A stretch of 29,935 nucleotides of DNA, from assembly GCA_021464525.1 (NCBI GenBank), contig JADRCO010000604.1, positions 1 through 29,935 on the forward strand, written 5' to 3'. This document shows positions 19,165-29,935 of this stretch, in pieces. The stretch comes from Rhizophagus sp. LPA8_4_AMF (lineage: Eukaryota; Glomeromycota; Glomeromycetes; Glomerales; Glomeraceae). The notes under the pieces were generated by a model. The model had not been told where the DNA came from, searched no databases, and saw nothing but the letters and a program-made list of their open reading frames with translations. The position numbers and the translations under genes are program-made. How positions within the stretch are numbered: position 1 is the stretch's first letter; every line of letters starts with the position of its first letter.

Positions 19165-22100
19165 ATGAGTGACCAACTTGAATTAATGTTTGACCTTTTA
19201 CAGCAAGAGGTTGATAAATTAACCGCGGTAAGTTATTTATTGGAATTTATTATTTTTTTTTTTTTTCTGGAAATTCGGTTATAAAAATGAAAATAATAAT
19301 AATGACAAATATTCTAAACATTTTTTTTTTTTTATTCCTAAAATAGGATCTTGCTCGAGAGGATTCAGATGATCTTTTACACTCGAATGATGTAATTTCG
19401 GATACTACTTCTGAAAATGATAGTTCTTTAGAGTTAGATGCAAATTTATATAGTTTGTATAATTTAAAATCCGAAATAGAGAGAAGCTTAAAAAATGAAG
19501 ATTCATCCATTTCCATAACTAGCGATCCAGATTCACCATCAAAACCACCTACAATTTCTTTTAACTCTCATCAAAGATCTGCTTCTCATAAAGAAACGCG
19601 TAATTTAGATAGCACTTCGCTTCATCAAAAATCGAAATCTGTTGATTCTCGTAACGTGAAATCAGAATCACGAGATAATAATCTTTTATATCCGCATAAT
19701 TCCAAAATACTTAGTATTCCACAGTTATCTCCCGATAATTTATCAAATTATCAACGTATTAAGTCTTTATCAAATGCTAATAATGTTAATGATGTTGCAA
19801 TGCCTATACATTCTCCTATGCTTTCTCCTAGGACTATGCTGGATCCTTCTTCAATTTTAAGTAGTGATAGTGATAGTGACGTTAGCGAGTCATCATCAGA
19901 TGATAATTCAGGAAGTGATAATGATAGTGATTATAATTCATTGATTGGAAATATATTAAGAAGTAAATCATTAAATAATTTATCAGATATTAAAAATTCT
20001 TCTGTTGATGATCAAAAAACCATCATTTCAAATGAAAATAGTTCCCCAACTTTGTCCCCAGCATCATCCCTTGATTTATCAACTACTAAAAAGAAAATTA
20101 AAAGGACTCCGACAACTGGTCGTGGTTTAGGCAAATCACATATTAAATCGGTCAATGAAACCTTTACAAAATCATATGATACAGATGATGAAAATCGTCC
20201 ATTAAGACCTAGATCTAATTCAAAAGCTCAAGATATTAATTTTGATAAACAATCGGTTATACCTCGTGTAAATTCAAGAACTCAAGAATCAAAATATGGT
20301 AGTGAAACCTCTTCATCTACATTATATGAGACTGATGATGAAAACCGTCCATTAAGATCTAGATCTAATTCAAAAGCTCAAGATATTAATTTAGATAAAC
20401 AAAGTGAAGATAATTCATCAAATTCTACAAATTCACCTGTAAGGACGCAAAGAAACAGAAATTCTATTGATCAAACTTATCGAAGTTCAGGATCTAAGGA
20501 GGAAGCATCAGACGATCATATTGAAACTTCTAAATCACTAAATTCGAAAGAACATACTGAAGGGCCAAGATCTCAGGAACGAAATTCTAACGATAATAAG
20601 ATTTTCTCAACTAATTCTGTTAAATTAAGAGAAGCCGAGCATGTTCATGGTCGTTCGGAGTCACTCGAAAGAGAATCTGACGACAGAGAAGCTCTTGGTA
20701 ATAAATACAGGGGAGAAAACGGAGAAAGAGGACGTCAAATACACTCTCAGGATCATGGTGTGGATTCACAGATTAATGAAACTAGTACAAGAGCGATATC
20801 AAGGATAAGAGAACCTGAAGATAAAGAACAGATAAGATCTAAGAATAAAGTTGAAAAATCATCAGAAAAAGAAAATATGACCCGTGAAAATTTAGAAGAG
20901 CGGGGAAGAGAATCTAGTAAGAACATTGAACTAGATAATAAGCACGATCAAGCAAGATCAAAAGTCCGAGGAGAGGAAGAACGTGGAAGAGCCAAATCAA
21001 AAGTTCGAGGAGAGGAAGAACGTGGAAGAGCTAAATCAAGAGTCCGAGAGGAGGAAGAGCGTGGAAGAGCCAAATCAAAAGTTCGAGAGGAGGAAGAACG
21101 TGGAAGAGCCAAATCAAAAGTCCGAGGAGAGGAAGAACGTGGAAGAGCTAAATCAAGAGTTCGAGAGGAGGAAGAACGTGGAAGAGCCAAATCTAAGGTT
21201 CGAGGAGAGGAAGAACGTGGAAGAGCCAAATCAAAAGTTCAAGAGGAGGAAGAACGTGGAAGAGCAAAATCAAAAGTTCGAGGAGAGGAAGAACGTGGAA
21301 GAGCAAAATCAAAGGTTCGAGAAGAGGAAGAACGTGAAAGAGCCAAATCAAAAGTTCGAGAGGAGGAAGAACGTGGAAGAGCCAAATCAAAAGTTCGAGA
21401 AGAGGAAGAACGTGGAAGGGCCAAATCAAGAGTTCGAGAGGAGGAAGAACGTGGAAGTGCTAGATCGAAAGTTCAAGAAGAACGCGAGAGAGTTAGATCT
21501 AAACCACTAGAAGAACGTGGAAGAACTCAAAAAGAACGTGAAGTCGTTAAATCTAAGACTCAAGAAAATGAGAACAGAGAGCGAGCTAAATCTCGAACTC
21601 GTTATCGTCGTGAAAAGGTACAATCCTAACCATACGAAAATTTTTGCGTATCACCTGATTTTAATCGTGATGTAGCAATCTTATTAAGCGTATTTGTTTA
21701 TTTTATTGTAGGCGGAAGCACATGTTGAAAAAGAGGAAGCGAAAATCACTGAAATTAAAGTGAGTAATGTTCTTACCGCACCATTCTTGTGAATTGTTAT
21801 TCTCAATTTAAACTAATCTTATATATGTATAAATCTTTAGCTTACAACACAGATCTTTATCGAAAACGTACGTCAATATAGAACATTGTCAATAACATCA
21901 ACTAAAACTGCATTAGACATTTTGAACTATTTCCGTAATAACGAAACAATTTCCGATTCTGAATCTTGGACTTTATTTGAAGTAATTAATGAATATGGTT
22001 TAGGTATATAATAAATATTCCCTTATTAGGATATCAAGATTTTTTATTAATTTAATTAATTGTAAATTTTGTTATTTAGAACGTCCAATAAGAGATTGGG

Positions 22101-23815
22101 AATATGTTGCTACAGTCATCGGAAATTGGGAATCAAATAAACAAAATGCACTTGTATTAAAAAAATACATAAACAGGAATTGTCTGACATTAATAGTATG
22201 TATTTATTATGTTAAATAATTTAGTCGCTAGAATAATTAAATTCAATTTCATTATTTAGGGATTCAAAAATGCTGTACCGCCTATGTTTGGATCTTTACA
22301 TTTAGAGGTGAAGAAAAATAAATGGCAGAAAAGACACTTTTTTATCAGAGATGGAGCTGTATATCACTGCAAGGATGCAAAGGTAAAAATATATTTTTGA
22401 ATTATTACTTTATTTGAAAAAAAAAATTAACATTGTTGTTATATCTAGGGGAATAATGAAACTCTCCTTTGTTCGCTTGCAAACTTTGATGTGTATACTT
22501 TTACGAAAACCGTGAGAAAATCTCCAACCAAGTTTATTTTTGCATTGAAATCTCAAGACAAAGTTGCAATGTTTGAAAATCCAGATGATTACATACGTTA
22601 TTTGTGTGCAGATCACTTGGATAAAATGAAAGACTGGGTGTTGAGTCTTCGAGCTGCTAAGGTAATTTTTATAAAATAAAATTTAATATTATAAATTTAT
22701 TATGTTAAAGTTTTATCTAATTGTTTGCACGTTTAATAGAATAACTTGCTACGAACTAAATATCCGGAAAGGTTTGAAAAGAACATCAAAATTGATGATA
22801 AGCTTTACTCAGAGGTTTGCAGAATATTATATATATATATATTATATAACTCAATAAAAATCAAATTTTAATTTAAAATTTATATTATTTGACGGAATAG
22901 AAATCAGGCGAAAATTCTGCCGAGTTAAATGAAGCTAATAATAAAGTATCGGAAAAACGTAAGTCTATTAAGCAATGGGAAAACCTACGTAAACATGTTC
23001 GTAATTCAACATTATACGGTAAATTAGAAAATAATTCCCTAGGATCTATTGCTAAACCAGGACTTAAAAAGAAAGAATCAGACAATGGGATAAAAGATTC
23101 ATTGAATAATACATCAGCAGCAAGTGGGGATCAAAGATTTAAAGAAGGTTCACTATTAGATTATAACGAAAAAATTCCATCTCCCAAACAAGTTGAACCT
23201 GAAAGTACAACATTTATGAAAGGATCACTATTAGCTTCAAACGATACATTATTTGAACAAGCTAAAGAAAGAGAAAAACTTCGTAAAGCTATGGGAGGGG
23301 TCGGAATCATTAGAGATCCAAATAGTCCAACTTTTGTTAATTTGAATAATTCTGTAAAATTTAGCCAAGGATCTTTATTAGATAGGAATAATGATACAAC
23401 AAATGAAAATAATAATAATTCCAATAATTCACCTACAAGTCGATTGGTACAAATTGAAAACGGAGTACAATTTAATAAAGGATCTTTACTAACTAAGAGT
23501 AAGACTCAAAGATCACATAAAAATCCTTCAGGAACATTATTAAAAATAGATGCACCATTATCAAAGAGTGCACCAGTTCAAAGTATATTATCACCAAATG
23601 GAAAAACATTACTTGAAATTGATTTAAAACCTGATGCAGCACATACAATAGCATTACGTAATACAAACGTTAAACCTTTATTAAGTTTTGTTCCAGGAGA
23701 AAATAATTATAATAATATAGGAGTAAAATCACCAAGAAATTTAGGGTTTAATCAATATAACAATGAGGAAAGTGAAACTGGTAGCGAGTACGATAGTGAT
23801 GATAAATTATATTAA
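19165..23815 (+). CDS. RA-PH domain adaptor (MRL/Grb7-like module) with a charged 13-residue repeat array
   Basis: Exons 19165-19227, 19347-21617, 21712-21759, 21841-22003, 22080-22195, 22260-22382, 22449-22661, 22740-22814 and 22901-23815 join in frame to about 1328 residues; an in-frame stop lies just before the ATG. Residues 1-790 are disordered: acidic and Ser-rich, an internal duplication of TDDENRPLR-RSNSKAQDIN, then thirteen 13-residue units EEERGRAKSKVRE (564-732). A Ras-association domain follows (about 795-880: TQIFIENVRQYRTLSITS, WTLFEVINEYGLERPIRDWE). Next is a PH domain (about 897-1001: FGSLHLEVKKNKWQKRHFFI, KFIFALKSQDK, YIRYLCADH, conserved W991). The order RA-PH and the sequence FALK...YIRYLC...W match MRL (RIAM/lamellipodin) and Grb7-family proteins, which link Ras/Rap GTPases and phosphoinositides to actin or signalling. 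The tail of about 320 residues has four GSLL motifs. Binding partners are inferred only. No SH2 or EVH1-type proline ligands are evident. Confidence 0.9.
20973..21479 (+). repeat. Coding minisatellite: 13 units of 39 bp
   Basis: Thirteen in-frame units start GAGGAAGAACGTGGAAGAGC (some GAAGAGGAAGAACGTG variants). They encode EEERGRAKS(K/R)V(R/Q)(E/G). Units differ mainly at two alternating positions (K/R after S; G/E at the end), showing expansion by unequal exchange followed by drift. Every full unit but the last has R-A-K-S, an R-x-x-S site for basophilic kinases; the last is degenerate (GSARS). Because 39 is a multiple of three, other frames also stay open; those frames are shadows. Confidence 0.95.
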
Positions 23816-24300
23816 AAGATAGGTACTATGTAATGTGATAATAATATAATTTAGTCTTTGTATATTTTTATCTATATAATTAAAAAATTTGTAACGTTTA
23901 GATTACCTGTATAAATAAATTTTAAATTGTGCAACCTTACTTTTTATTACGTGACGTTAAAACAAATTCAAAAAAGCGAAATTTATATGCCGATCATATA
24001 ATTCCAGCCAATTCTGGTGCGAAGCAACAGGTTAAAAAAATTTTATTTGGAAATATATCATAATAATTAATTATCTTATATAGAGATTATTATTTAAATT
24101 ACCTTTTTAAAATAAGAGATTTTAGTAATTAATAATAATAATCATATGATTATGTAAATATAAAAATTCGTATGGATCCAAGATCCGATGATGCGTTAAA
24201 TTCGAACTTGTAATACTGCGTGCGGTATCCCAGACTTTTAAATTTTGTCGACGTTTTAATCAAATGATTTTCCCGTCTTTACCGAGATACACAATGAACA

Positions 24301-24443
24301 TTGCACCAATTGCACCAGTATTGCACCATGATGCATTATGCATAAACTATACATCCGGCATAATTAGCTAAGTATTAGTTTGTAGGAAAATTCATAACTA
24401 TATCAGGATTAAGCAATTTCCGTGTATGTGTACAATGGTGCAA
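24301..24443. promoter_or_regulatory. Cluster of four TTGCACCA motifs
   Basis: TTGCACCA occurs at 24301-24308, 24310-24317 and 24321-24328 on the plus strand, and inverted as TGGTGCAA at 24436-24443. Four copies of an octamer in 143 bp of AT-rich DNA is far above chance. It lies 3' of the RA-PH gene with no gene start close by, so whether it is a regulatory array or a small repeat is open. Confidence 0.45.
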
Positions 24444-25151
24444 CATATTTTATGGGAGTCAAAATAAAGGTACAAGTAATATTGATATCGTATCATAGTA
24501 ATTAAATACACATTTTTCCTTATTTTATGATGAATATTAAATAATAAAAACATGCCATTTAAAAATTCTTTCAATGATTTAATTTATAAGATAAACTTTA
24601 TTTAATTACGGTAAGAATATTAATTTTATAAATTGCACGATTATATTACATGATCGTCTCAAATAAATCGTGTTCATGAACTTCATGTAAACGACGTGAT
24701 TGGAAACTTATTTTAATAGTAGCACAAAATATTATTTTATATCAGCTCATGATTAATTAGGTGGATTAATTGGGTGTATTATTATTAATTAATAATAATG
24801 AAACTAAAGAAATAAAAAAATCCGAACTCTACCGGTCAAATGTTTTTCTTTTTTTTAAAAAAAAAGTTAGTCGATCAAATTTCTTTTATTTTATTTTCGT
24901 TGTCAAATGTTTTAATTAATGACTTAAGAGATAAATTATATTTTTTAATTTAATAAATTTAAAATTTTTTTTTTTAACTTACAGTACATAAAAAATTTTA
25001 GTCTATCTTATTTATAAAAATCAGTTTAATTAATTTCTTCTATTAAAATAATATTAAATTTATTAAAAATTACTATAGTCATAATTATAAAATCCAATAT
25101 ATTTGATAACATTCATAATCATCAAGAAATACTTGATTTTTTTGCAAAATA

Positions 25152-25177
25152 TTTTTTTTTTTTTAAAAAAAAAAAAA
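25152..25177. repeat. T13A13 palindromic homopolymer junction
   Basis: Thirteen T followed directly by thirteen A, a perfect 26-bp palindrome in intergenic DNA, extended by a few flanking matches (AATATT-like on both sides). Confidence 0.85.
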
Positions 25178-26310
25178 TTCAATATTATATTATGTAATTG
25201 AAATTAACTTATTATACCGATAATTGTAGTTAATTAATGTAAAAATATTTAACTTGAAATTTTTGAAAAGCAATTTTTCGTGATAATAGCCTATTATTTA
25301 TTTTCTTTTTGTTTTTTTCTCCTTTTTCATTTAAATTTGAAACTTTGGTGATCAAAAAAATAAAATAAAACAACATAAAACAACATAAAATAAAATAAAA
25401 TATATTTTATTTATTTCATTTAAAATTACATAAATCAATATATTTGGTCAATTTCTAATTAATTGAAATTTTGTTTATCCTTACTAAAACGATTTTATAA
25501 CTACGATCATCATAATTTAAATTAATGAATATCGTTAATCAATTTCAATTTGTATGGATATTAAAAATATTTTTTGATCATTACTTTTAATATCTTCATC
25601 GAGTTTGATATACTGTAAGTATCATCATCCATCATCATTTAAGTGACTAAGTGACTATATTAATAAATTTTGAAAACAGTGAATATTAAAAATTTCTTTG
25701 TAAAATAAAATAGGGTAATAATAGGCTCATCAAATGTTTAGCTAACTACATATATAAAATAATTGGTGGCGGAACGGAGGTAACCCAGAAAAAAAATTAA
25801 AAAGAATTACAGTTTATTAATAATTTTTTTTTATTAATTAAAATTAGGTTAATTAAATAAATCTATTACTAAGCTAATTTTAGCGATCGCTATGAAAATC
25901 ATGATATCCGTGAAATTATTGATTTTTATCACGGTTTCGACCGTAAACTTTTTATTTATACCTTTTTTTAACTAATAATGATGAATTTTTATTCATAATT
26001 TTAAATCATTATCCGTGAGAATATCAAGAAATGAAATATTATTAGGAACTGTATATGTATAGTAGTTGTTTTCTTAAAACTGATAATCGAAAAATTTTTT
26101 TCTTAAATTTCCTTGTCATCATACTGGTTGATCATTTAAGAAATCGATATTATAGTTTAATACTAACGCTAATGAACTTGAAATTATTAACATAAAATTA
26201 CGCTAGAAGAGAGAAATCGTAATCCAAATAATACCAAAGTTTAAAGAATAACGGATAAAATGTGATTGAATATGAGAGAGTAAGATTTTTATTAATAAAT
26301 TTTTTGCACT

Positions 26311-26620
26311 TTATATTATTCTAACTCTGTTCAAATTAAAACATTTATAGCAAAATCTCAATAAGGACATCTTAACCATTACTGACTTTAAAGAGAGCAT
26401 TTTGTTGATGATCAAGAAGTAGTAACGAATGTGGATGGCTTTATCTTTAACGATTTGCTCAGCAATTGGAAAAGAAATTTCTTCTGATAATTGATAAGTA
26501 TGATGCTCTCTTTGAATTCCCTCCAACATCCAAGATTTACCACTTTCTTAATCTTCTGATACATCCATCTTAGCGCATGGGCTGTCTAACAAAAGGAAGC
26601 ATGTGTAATTCTAACTGACA
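26311..26620 (-). pseudogene. Possible decayed coding fragment, unrecognised
   Basis: The minus strand reads MLEGIQREHHTYQLSEEISF followed by PIAEQIVKDKAIHIRYYFLI, with SPCAKMDVSED upstream in another frame. Composition is protein-like and unlike the surrounding DNA, but no domain is recognised and the frame is interrupted upstream. It could be a gene or transposon remnant, or chance. Confidence 0.25.
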
Positions 26621-28739
26621 TAGCATATGCAATATTTAAAGGAGAGTACTTCAATAATGGTGTCATGACATAATGGCTGATTTTTATCACTCCATTATCA
26701 GATAGCAGAGACAATGAATGGATATAAATTAAATTCAACAAAATAATCTTACCTTAAATAAATTCTCAAATATTTTGAGCATATTTGAAGACACTCACAA
26801 CGTATTCGTGCCAAAAGAATAGGTAAAAATCTGTTTATAAAGGCAATTGGTTATCTTTTAATATTCTGTTATTCTTGTTATTTATTTTATTTCTTAATTT
26901 AACAGTAGTAAAAAATTAGAGATTCACTAGAGCTAGCTTTAACATATGAGTGATGTTCTGAAACATCTAAATCTAGTGATTAAAAAGTATCATGAACTAT
27001 ATTCATAACAATTGTAAAGTTTAGTAAAGTTGAATTAGTAGTACCCATTACAGATGACATCTTAGTTGATTTATTTAACCAACTAAAGAGATTCAAGTAT
27101 TTTTCATTTACAATGAATTATTATCAAAAGATTTCAACATTAGTCAAAAATATGCTTTACCCTGAAAAAAAAGGAAATATTGATTATTGAACCAGTTCAT
27201 ATGTCTTGTTGATTTGTCGGAGTCTTTGTGTGATACCACCTCTGCAAAGCTACTAGTGGTACTCTTCTCAGGATGTAGATATTGCTGTCAAGATGGAATA
27301 TCATTTCACTAAAAACCCTTTTTTTGTGGATATTCTATTCGTGTAACGCATGTCCTAATATGATATGCGTTAATAATCATGTGAATTTATCGTATTTATT
27401 TATTTATTTTATATTGCAAAATCAAAAAAAAAAATTTAATATAAATATTTTTCTTAAAAATTGAATATTCTGGGGGATATACTTTTTTCGGTGTCGTCAC
27501 AAAATGTAAATTTTTGTTGAGGGAGATTTTGTTATTAATTTAACGGCGTATGTTATACATAATGTATAATATACTGTAAACGACCTAGAATTTGGAGATA
27601 CACTATCCAACAGGCTATTATATTACTTGGATGTGAATTTACAGGGCTGGTAAAAATAATATACTATTGATCAACATTCATCAAGTTGAAATATTTCAGG
27701 TTATTTCAGGATCCTCCTTCCCAGAAAGTTGTTATGATGTTATCAAGGGTACCAAGATTTGATTTCATTCTTGGGCGCAATGTTTGTCTAATCTGACTTT
27801 GCAGCACACAATAGCAGCAAGTCTGTAGATACTGTAAAAAATATTTTCTTTATTTGTCTCAATAAATATTTCCTTTATCATGATGCTACATTATCTTGAG
27901 AAGGCTTTTTTTATACACGCTGTTAATAATGAAACTAATCAGTGAAACCAAATCAAAAATACCTGGATAGTAAATATATATGGTACATAAAGCTGAAATC
28001 AACTCAAGATTCAGAAAATTTATGTATGACTTCCACATTGTATATATGGTAGTACCAGTAACAATCCTGACAGCAGTCCAAATAACACAGGTAGAGTCAA
28101 AGTTATGATATATTTATTACATGTCAGTTTAAGAAGCATCAGAATAAACTATTTGGTGATTAAAATGAATTACTTTATTTACTAACATAATAATGTTACA
28201 TAATACGAATTTTGAAACAGTAACAATAGATTCTAAGAAAGCTTTTTTTATTAACAAATATAGTTTTTAATTTTTTGTGAACTAGTTGAACCTGTTTAGT
28301 ATTCTAAATAATTAACGGTCATAAATGATAAATGGTGTTAGCTTTATATTAAAGTTAATATGGATCATTATATTATTTCGCATGTTTTTATTTTCAATAG
28401 ACAAAGAAAGTAAATTGAACTGGTAATGAAAATAAAAATAAATTGAAAATTTAAAATATTATTATTAATTTATAATTACATCTATTATAAAAAGAAATAA
28501 AAGTTCTTTTCCAATTTTGGATATGATTTCTTTAATAAAAACAATAAGTTGAACGAACTTTTTTTTAGATTTTCAATTTCTATTACTTGTTATACAATCA
28601 TGTTTGTATTAATTTTTAAATATTTAAAGAAAACTATAAATTAATTACCATCCTATTAAATACACAATCATTTTGAAAATTAGATTTTGTTTCGTCATAT
28701 TGATTAAATAATGAGGTATACTTAGTTATTTATTGATAT
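26621..28739. other. Intergenic region before the right arm
   Basis: No supported gene. Patches near 26940-27300 and 27640-27900 are less AT-rich and may hold old remnants, but no frame stays open over a useful length and I recognise nothing. Confidence 0.4.
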
Positions 28740-29935
28740 ATGTTAATAAACGATTTTAATTATATTTTTTCGTCAGTTTTTTAAAAAAACTATTATTGGA
28801 TAATATCTTTCAATTATTGTGTTATTTAAAATTATAAAAAAAGAAAAAAAAATTGATTATCAGGTTTATCTAAAAATCTGTTTGTTAGATAAATTGCTTT
28901 TTCGTCTAATTCAATAAAAATATCTTCGAACGGTATAGGAACTCAATATGGAAATGTGACATTGAAATTTGGCTTTTTTTGAATGGTCTTTTAATAAATT
29001 GTAAATAAATTTTTACAAGAATAAATTTTTATGTATCACGTAGGAATTGATAAGTAGTAAATTTATTTTATAAATATTTTATTGAGGTTGTTCCTGATAA
29101 TTCATTAATTCGAAGTGTGATACAAATATAGTCTCTTCGCATTGCTTTTGCATGAGTAATAGTTAATTGAATCAGTCAATTTTTTTTTTTCGATATTCTT
29201 TCGCATGAGTTTTTTTCGGCAATCTTGAAGGTGCAGGGATGACAAATTTAACATTTTCCCAGTGTCACTATAAAAAATTTAAATACTTTAAATAACTGAA
29301 TAGCCTTTATCTGATATGCTATAAAAGTACTATTTAATTATTAAAAAGAAAAGTAAATATATAATTTTATAGATTTTATAAATTGAGACACTGTTATCAA
29401 ATTTTTTATCACTAGTAATGGCGTAAGAAATTTCAATAAATTTGTATAGGAAAATTTTTCATTTTAAATAATATTTTTTTTTTACATAATATATACTTTT
29501 TTTGATTTACAAAAAAAAATTTCAATGTGTAAAAAACAAATTATTATCACGAAGTAACGCAATATTATAATAGTATTATAATCGCTACTATCATTAATAT
29601 TTGCATTTTTTTTTTAATTCTTTCATCAAATTAAAAATTAATTTTTATAACTTTATATTTTTAGTAAAAATGTTATAGCGATAAGCATGTCTAAAAATAG
29701 TTATTGTGTTTGTTTTAAACTTGTTTGTGTAATTGTTACATAACGTTCAGATCATACTAAAATTCGTTACGCTATAAATTTGTTTATAATTTTTTTTAAA
29801 AAAATTTTTTTTTTCATTTTTCTAATTTATATTAGTATTCATTTTAATAATAAAATAAAAAAAAAATTTCTTTTCAAACTTTTATAATAAAATTGCATTA
29901 TGTCTACCATCCGATATGAATTAGTTTATGCAACA
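28740..29935. repeat. Right arm of the inverted duplication
   Basis: Aligns with the reverse complement of about 780-2015, from TGTTAATAAACGATTTTAAT at the inner end to the kinase start at the outer end, and presumably continues past the window. Differences include a single copy of the 192-bp unit that is doubled on the left, a 19-bp gap beside TTTGAATGGTC, and a T6A7 junction (28777-28789) where the left copy simply has CAGTATTG. Confidence 0.85.
29900..29935 (+). CDS. Start of a second kinase-like gene (first 12 codons)
   Basis: ATG at 29900 begins MSTIRYELVYAT, identical over all 12 visible residues to the gene at 1-816, with the same AAAATTGCATT before the ATG. It runs off the right edge, so whether it stays intact cannot be told. 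The identity and shared upstream DNA make it a paralogue from the inverted duplication. Confidence 0.8.
   Translation, partial: MSTIRYELVYAT

Larger units (their letters stand above)
23816..26300. other. Long AT-rich intergenic region
   Basis: No gene is seen on either strand. Items of note: a TTGCACCA cluster at 24301-24443 in a locally GC-richer stretch (24160-24460), a 22-bp palindrome of ATTATTATTAATTAATAATAAT type near 24779-24800, TnAn junctions at 24849-24865 (T8A9) and 25152-25177 (T13A13), and an ATAAAACAAC/ATAAA repeat at about 25361-25405. Confidence 0.5.

Noticed and set aside
20973-21479. Regularly spaced repeats considered as a CRISPR-like array
   Set aside because: Units are directly adjacent with no spacers and lie in the coding frame of a eukaryotic gene.
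20948-21510. Long open frames on both strands across the 39-bp repeats, suggesting overlapping genes
   Set aside because: A repeat unit divisible by three with no stop in a frame keeps that frame open automatically; the frames do not extend beyond the array and lack protein-like features.
27282-27464. Plus-strand open frame of 60 codons
   Set aside because: Phe/Tyr/Ile-rich composition and a poly-A end; looks like chance in AT-rich DNA.

Overview
This window looks like nuclear DNA of an arbuscular mycorrhizal fungus (Glomeromycotina, Rhizophagus-like). That is an inference from four things: very high A+T outside exons, short spliceosomal introns of about 60-120 bp with GTA.../...TAG borders, a Cys-motif protein kinase of the type hugely expanded in Rhizophagus, and a long F-box/leucine-rich protein. 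No tRNA, rRNA, CRISPR or recognisable capsid or reverse-transcriptase element was seen.

Layout. 1-816 (-): 5' part of a kinase-like gene, running off the left edge. About 817-2015: its upstream region. 3306-4508 (+): an intronless three-pass membrane protein with DEG/ENaC (acid-sensing channel)-like hallmarks. 4822-14240: a gene-poor tract with decayed gene remnants (4822-5215; 6480-8085; about 10080-10560; 12130-14110), two MITE-like elements (9140-9353; 11716-11938, the latter with a clean 8-bp target duplication) and degenerate tandem repeats. 14377-15820 (-): a complete nine-exon translin-associated factor X (TRAX) gene, read by hand and retaining the catalytic acidic residues. It shares a 177-bp divergent promoter with 15998-17719 (+), an F-box protein. 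19165-23815 (+): a nine-exon gene for a RA-PH adaptor (MRL/Grb7-like module) of about 1328 residues, with a thirteen-fold 13-residue charged repeat and four copies of a GSLL tail motif. 23816-28740: AT-rich intergenic DNA. 28740-29935 (+): an inverted copy of the left-end region, ending in the first 12 codons of a second kinase-like gene.

The largest-scale structure is an inverted duplication. The last 1.2 kb repeat about the first 2.0 kb in reverse orientation, so two paralogous kinase genes point outward from homologous upstream regions about 29 kb apart. The left copy carries an extra tandem duplication of 192 bp, and a 13-bp motif is repeated in both copies.

The functional picture is mixed: RNA metabolism (TRAX), ubiquitin-ligase substrate selection (F-box), Ras-family/phosphoinositide signalling (RA-PH), a possible cation channel and kinase-type receptors or effectors. 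They do not form an obvious pathway. All assignments are by eye; exon borders were checked for reading-frame continuity but not against transcripts.
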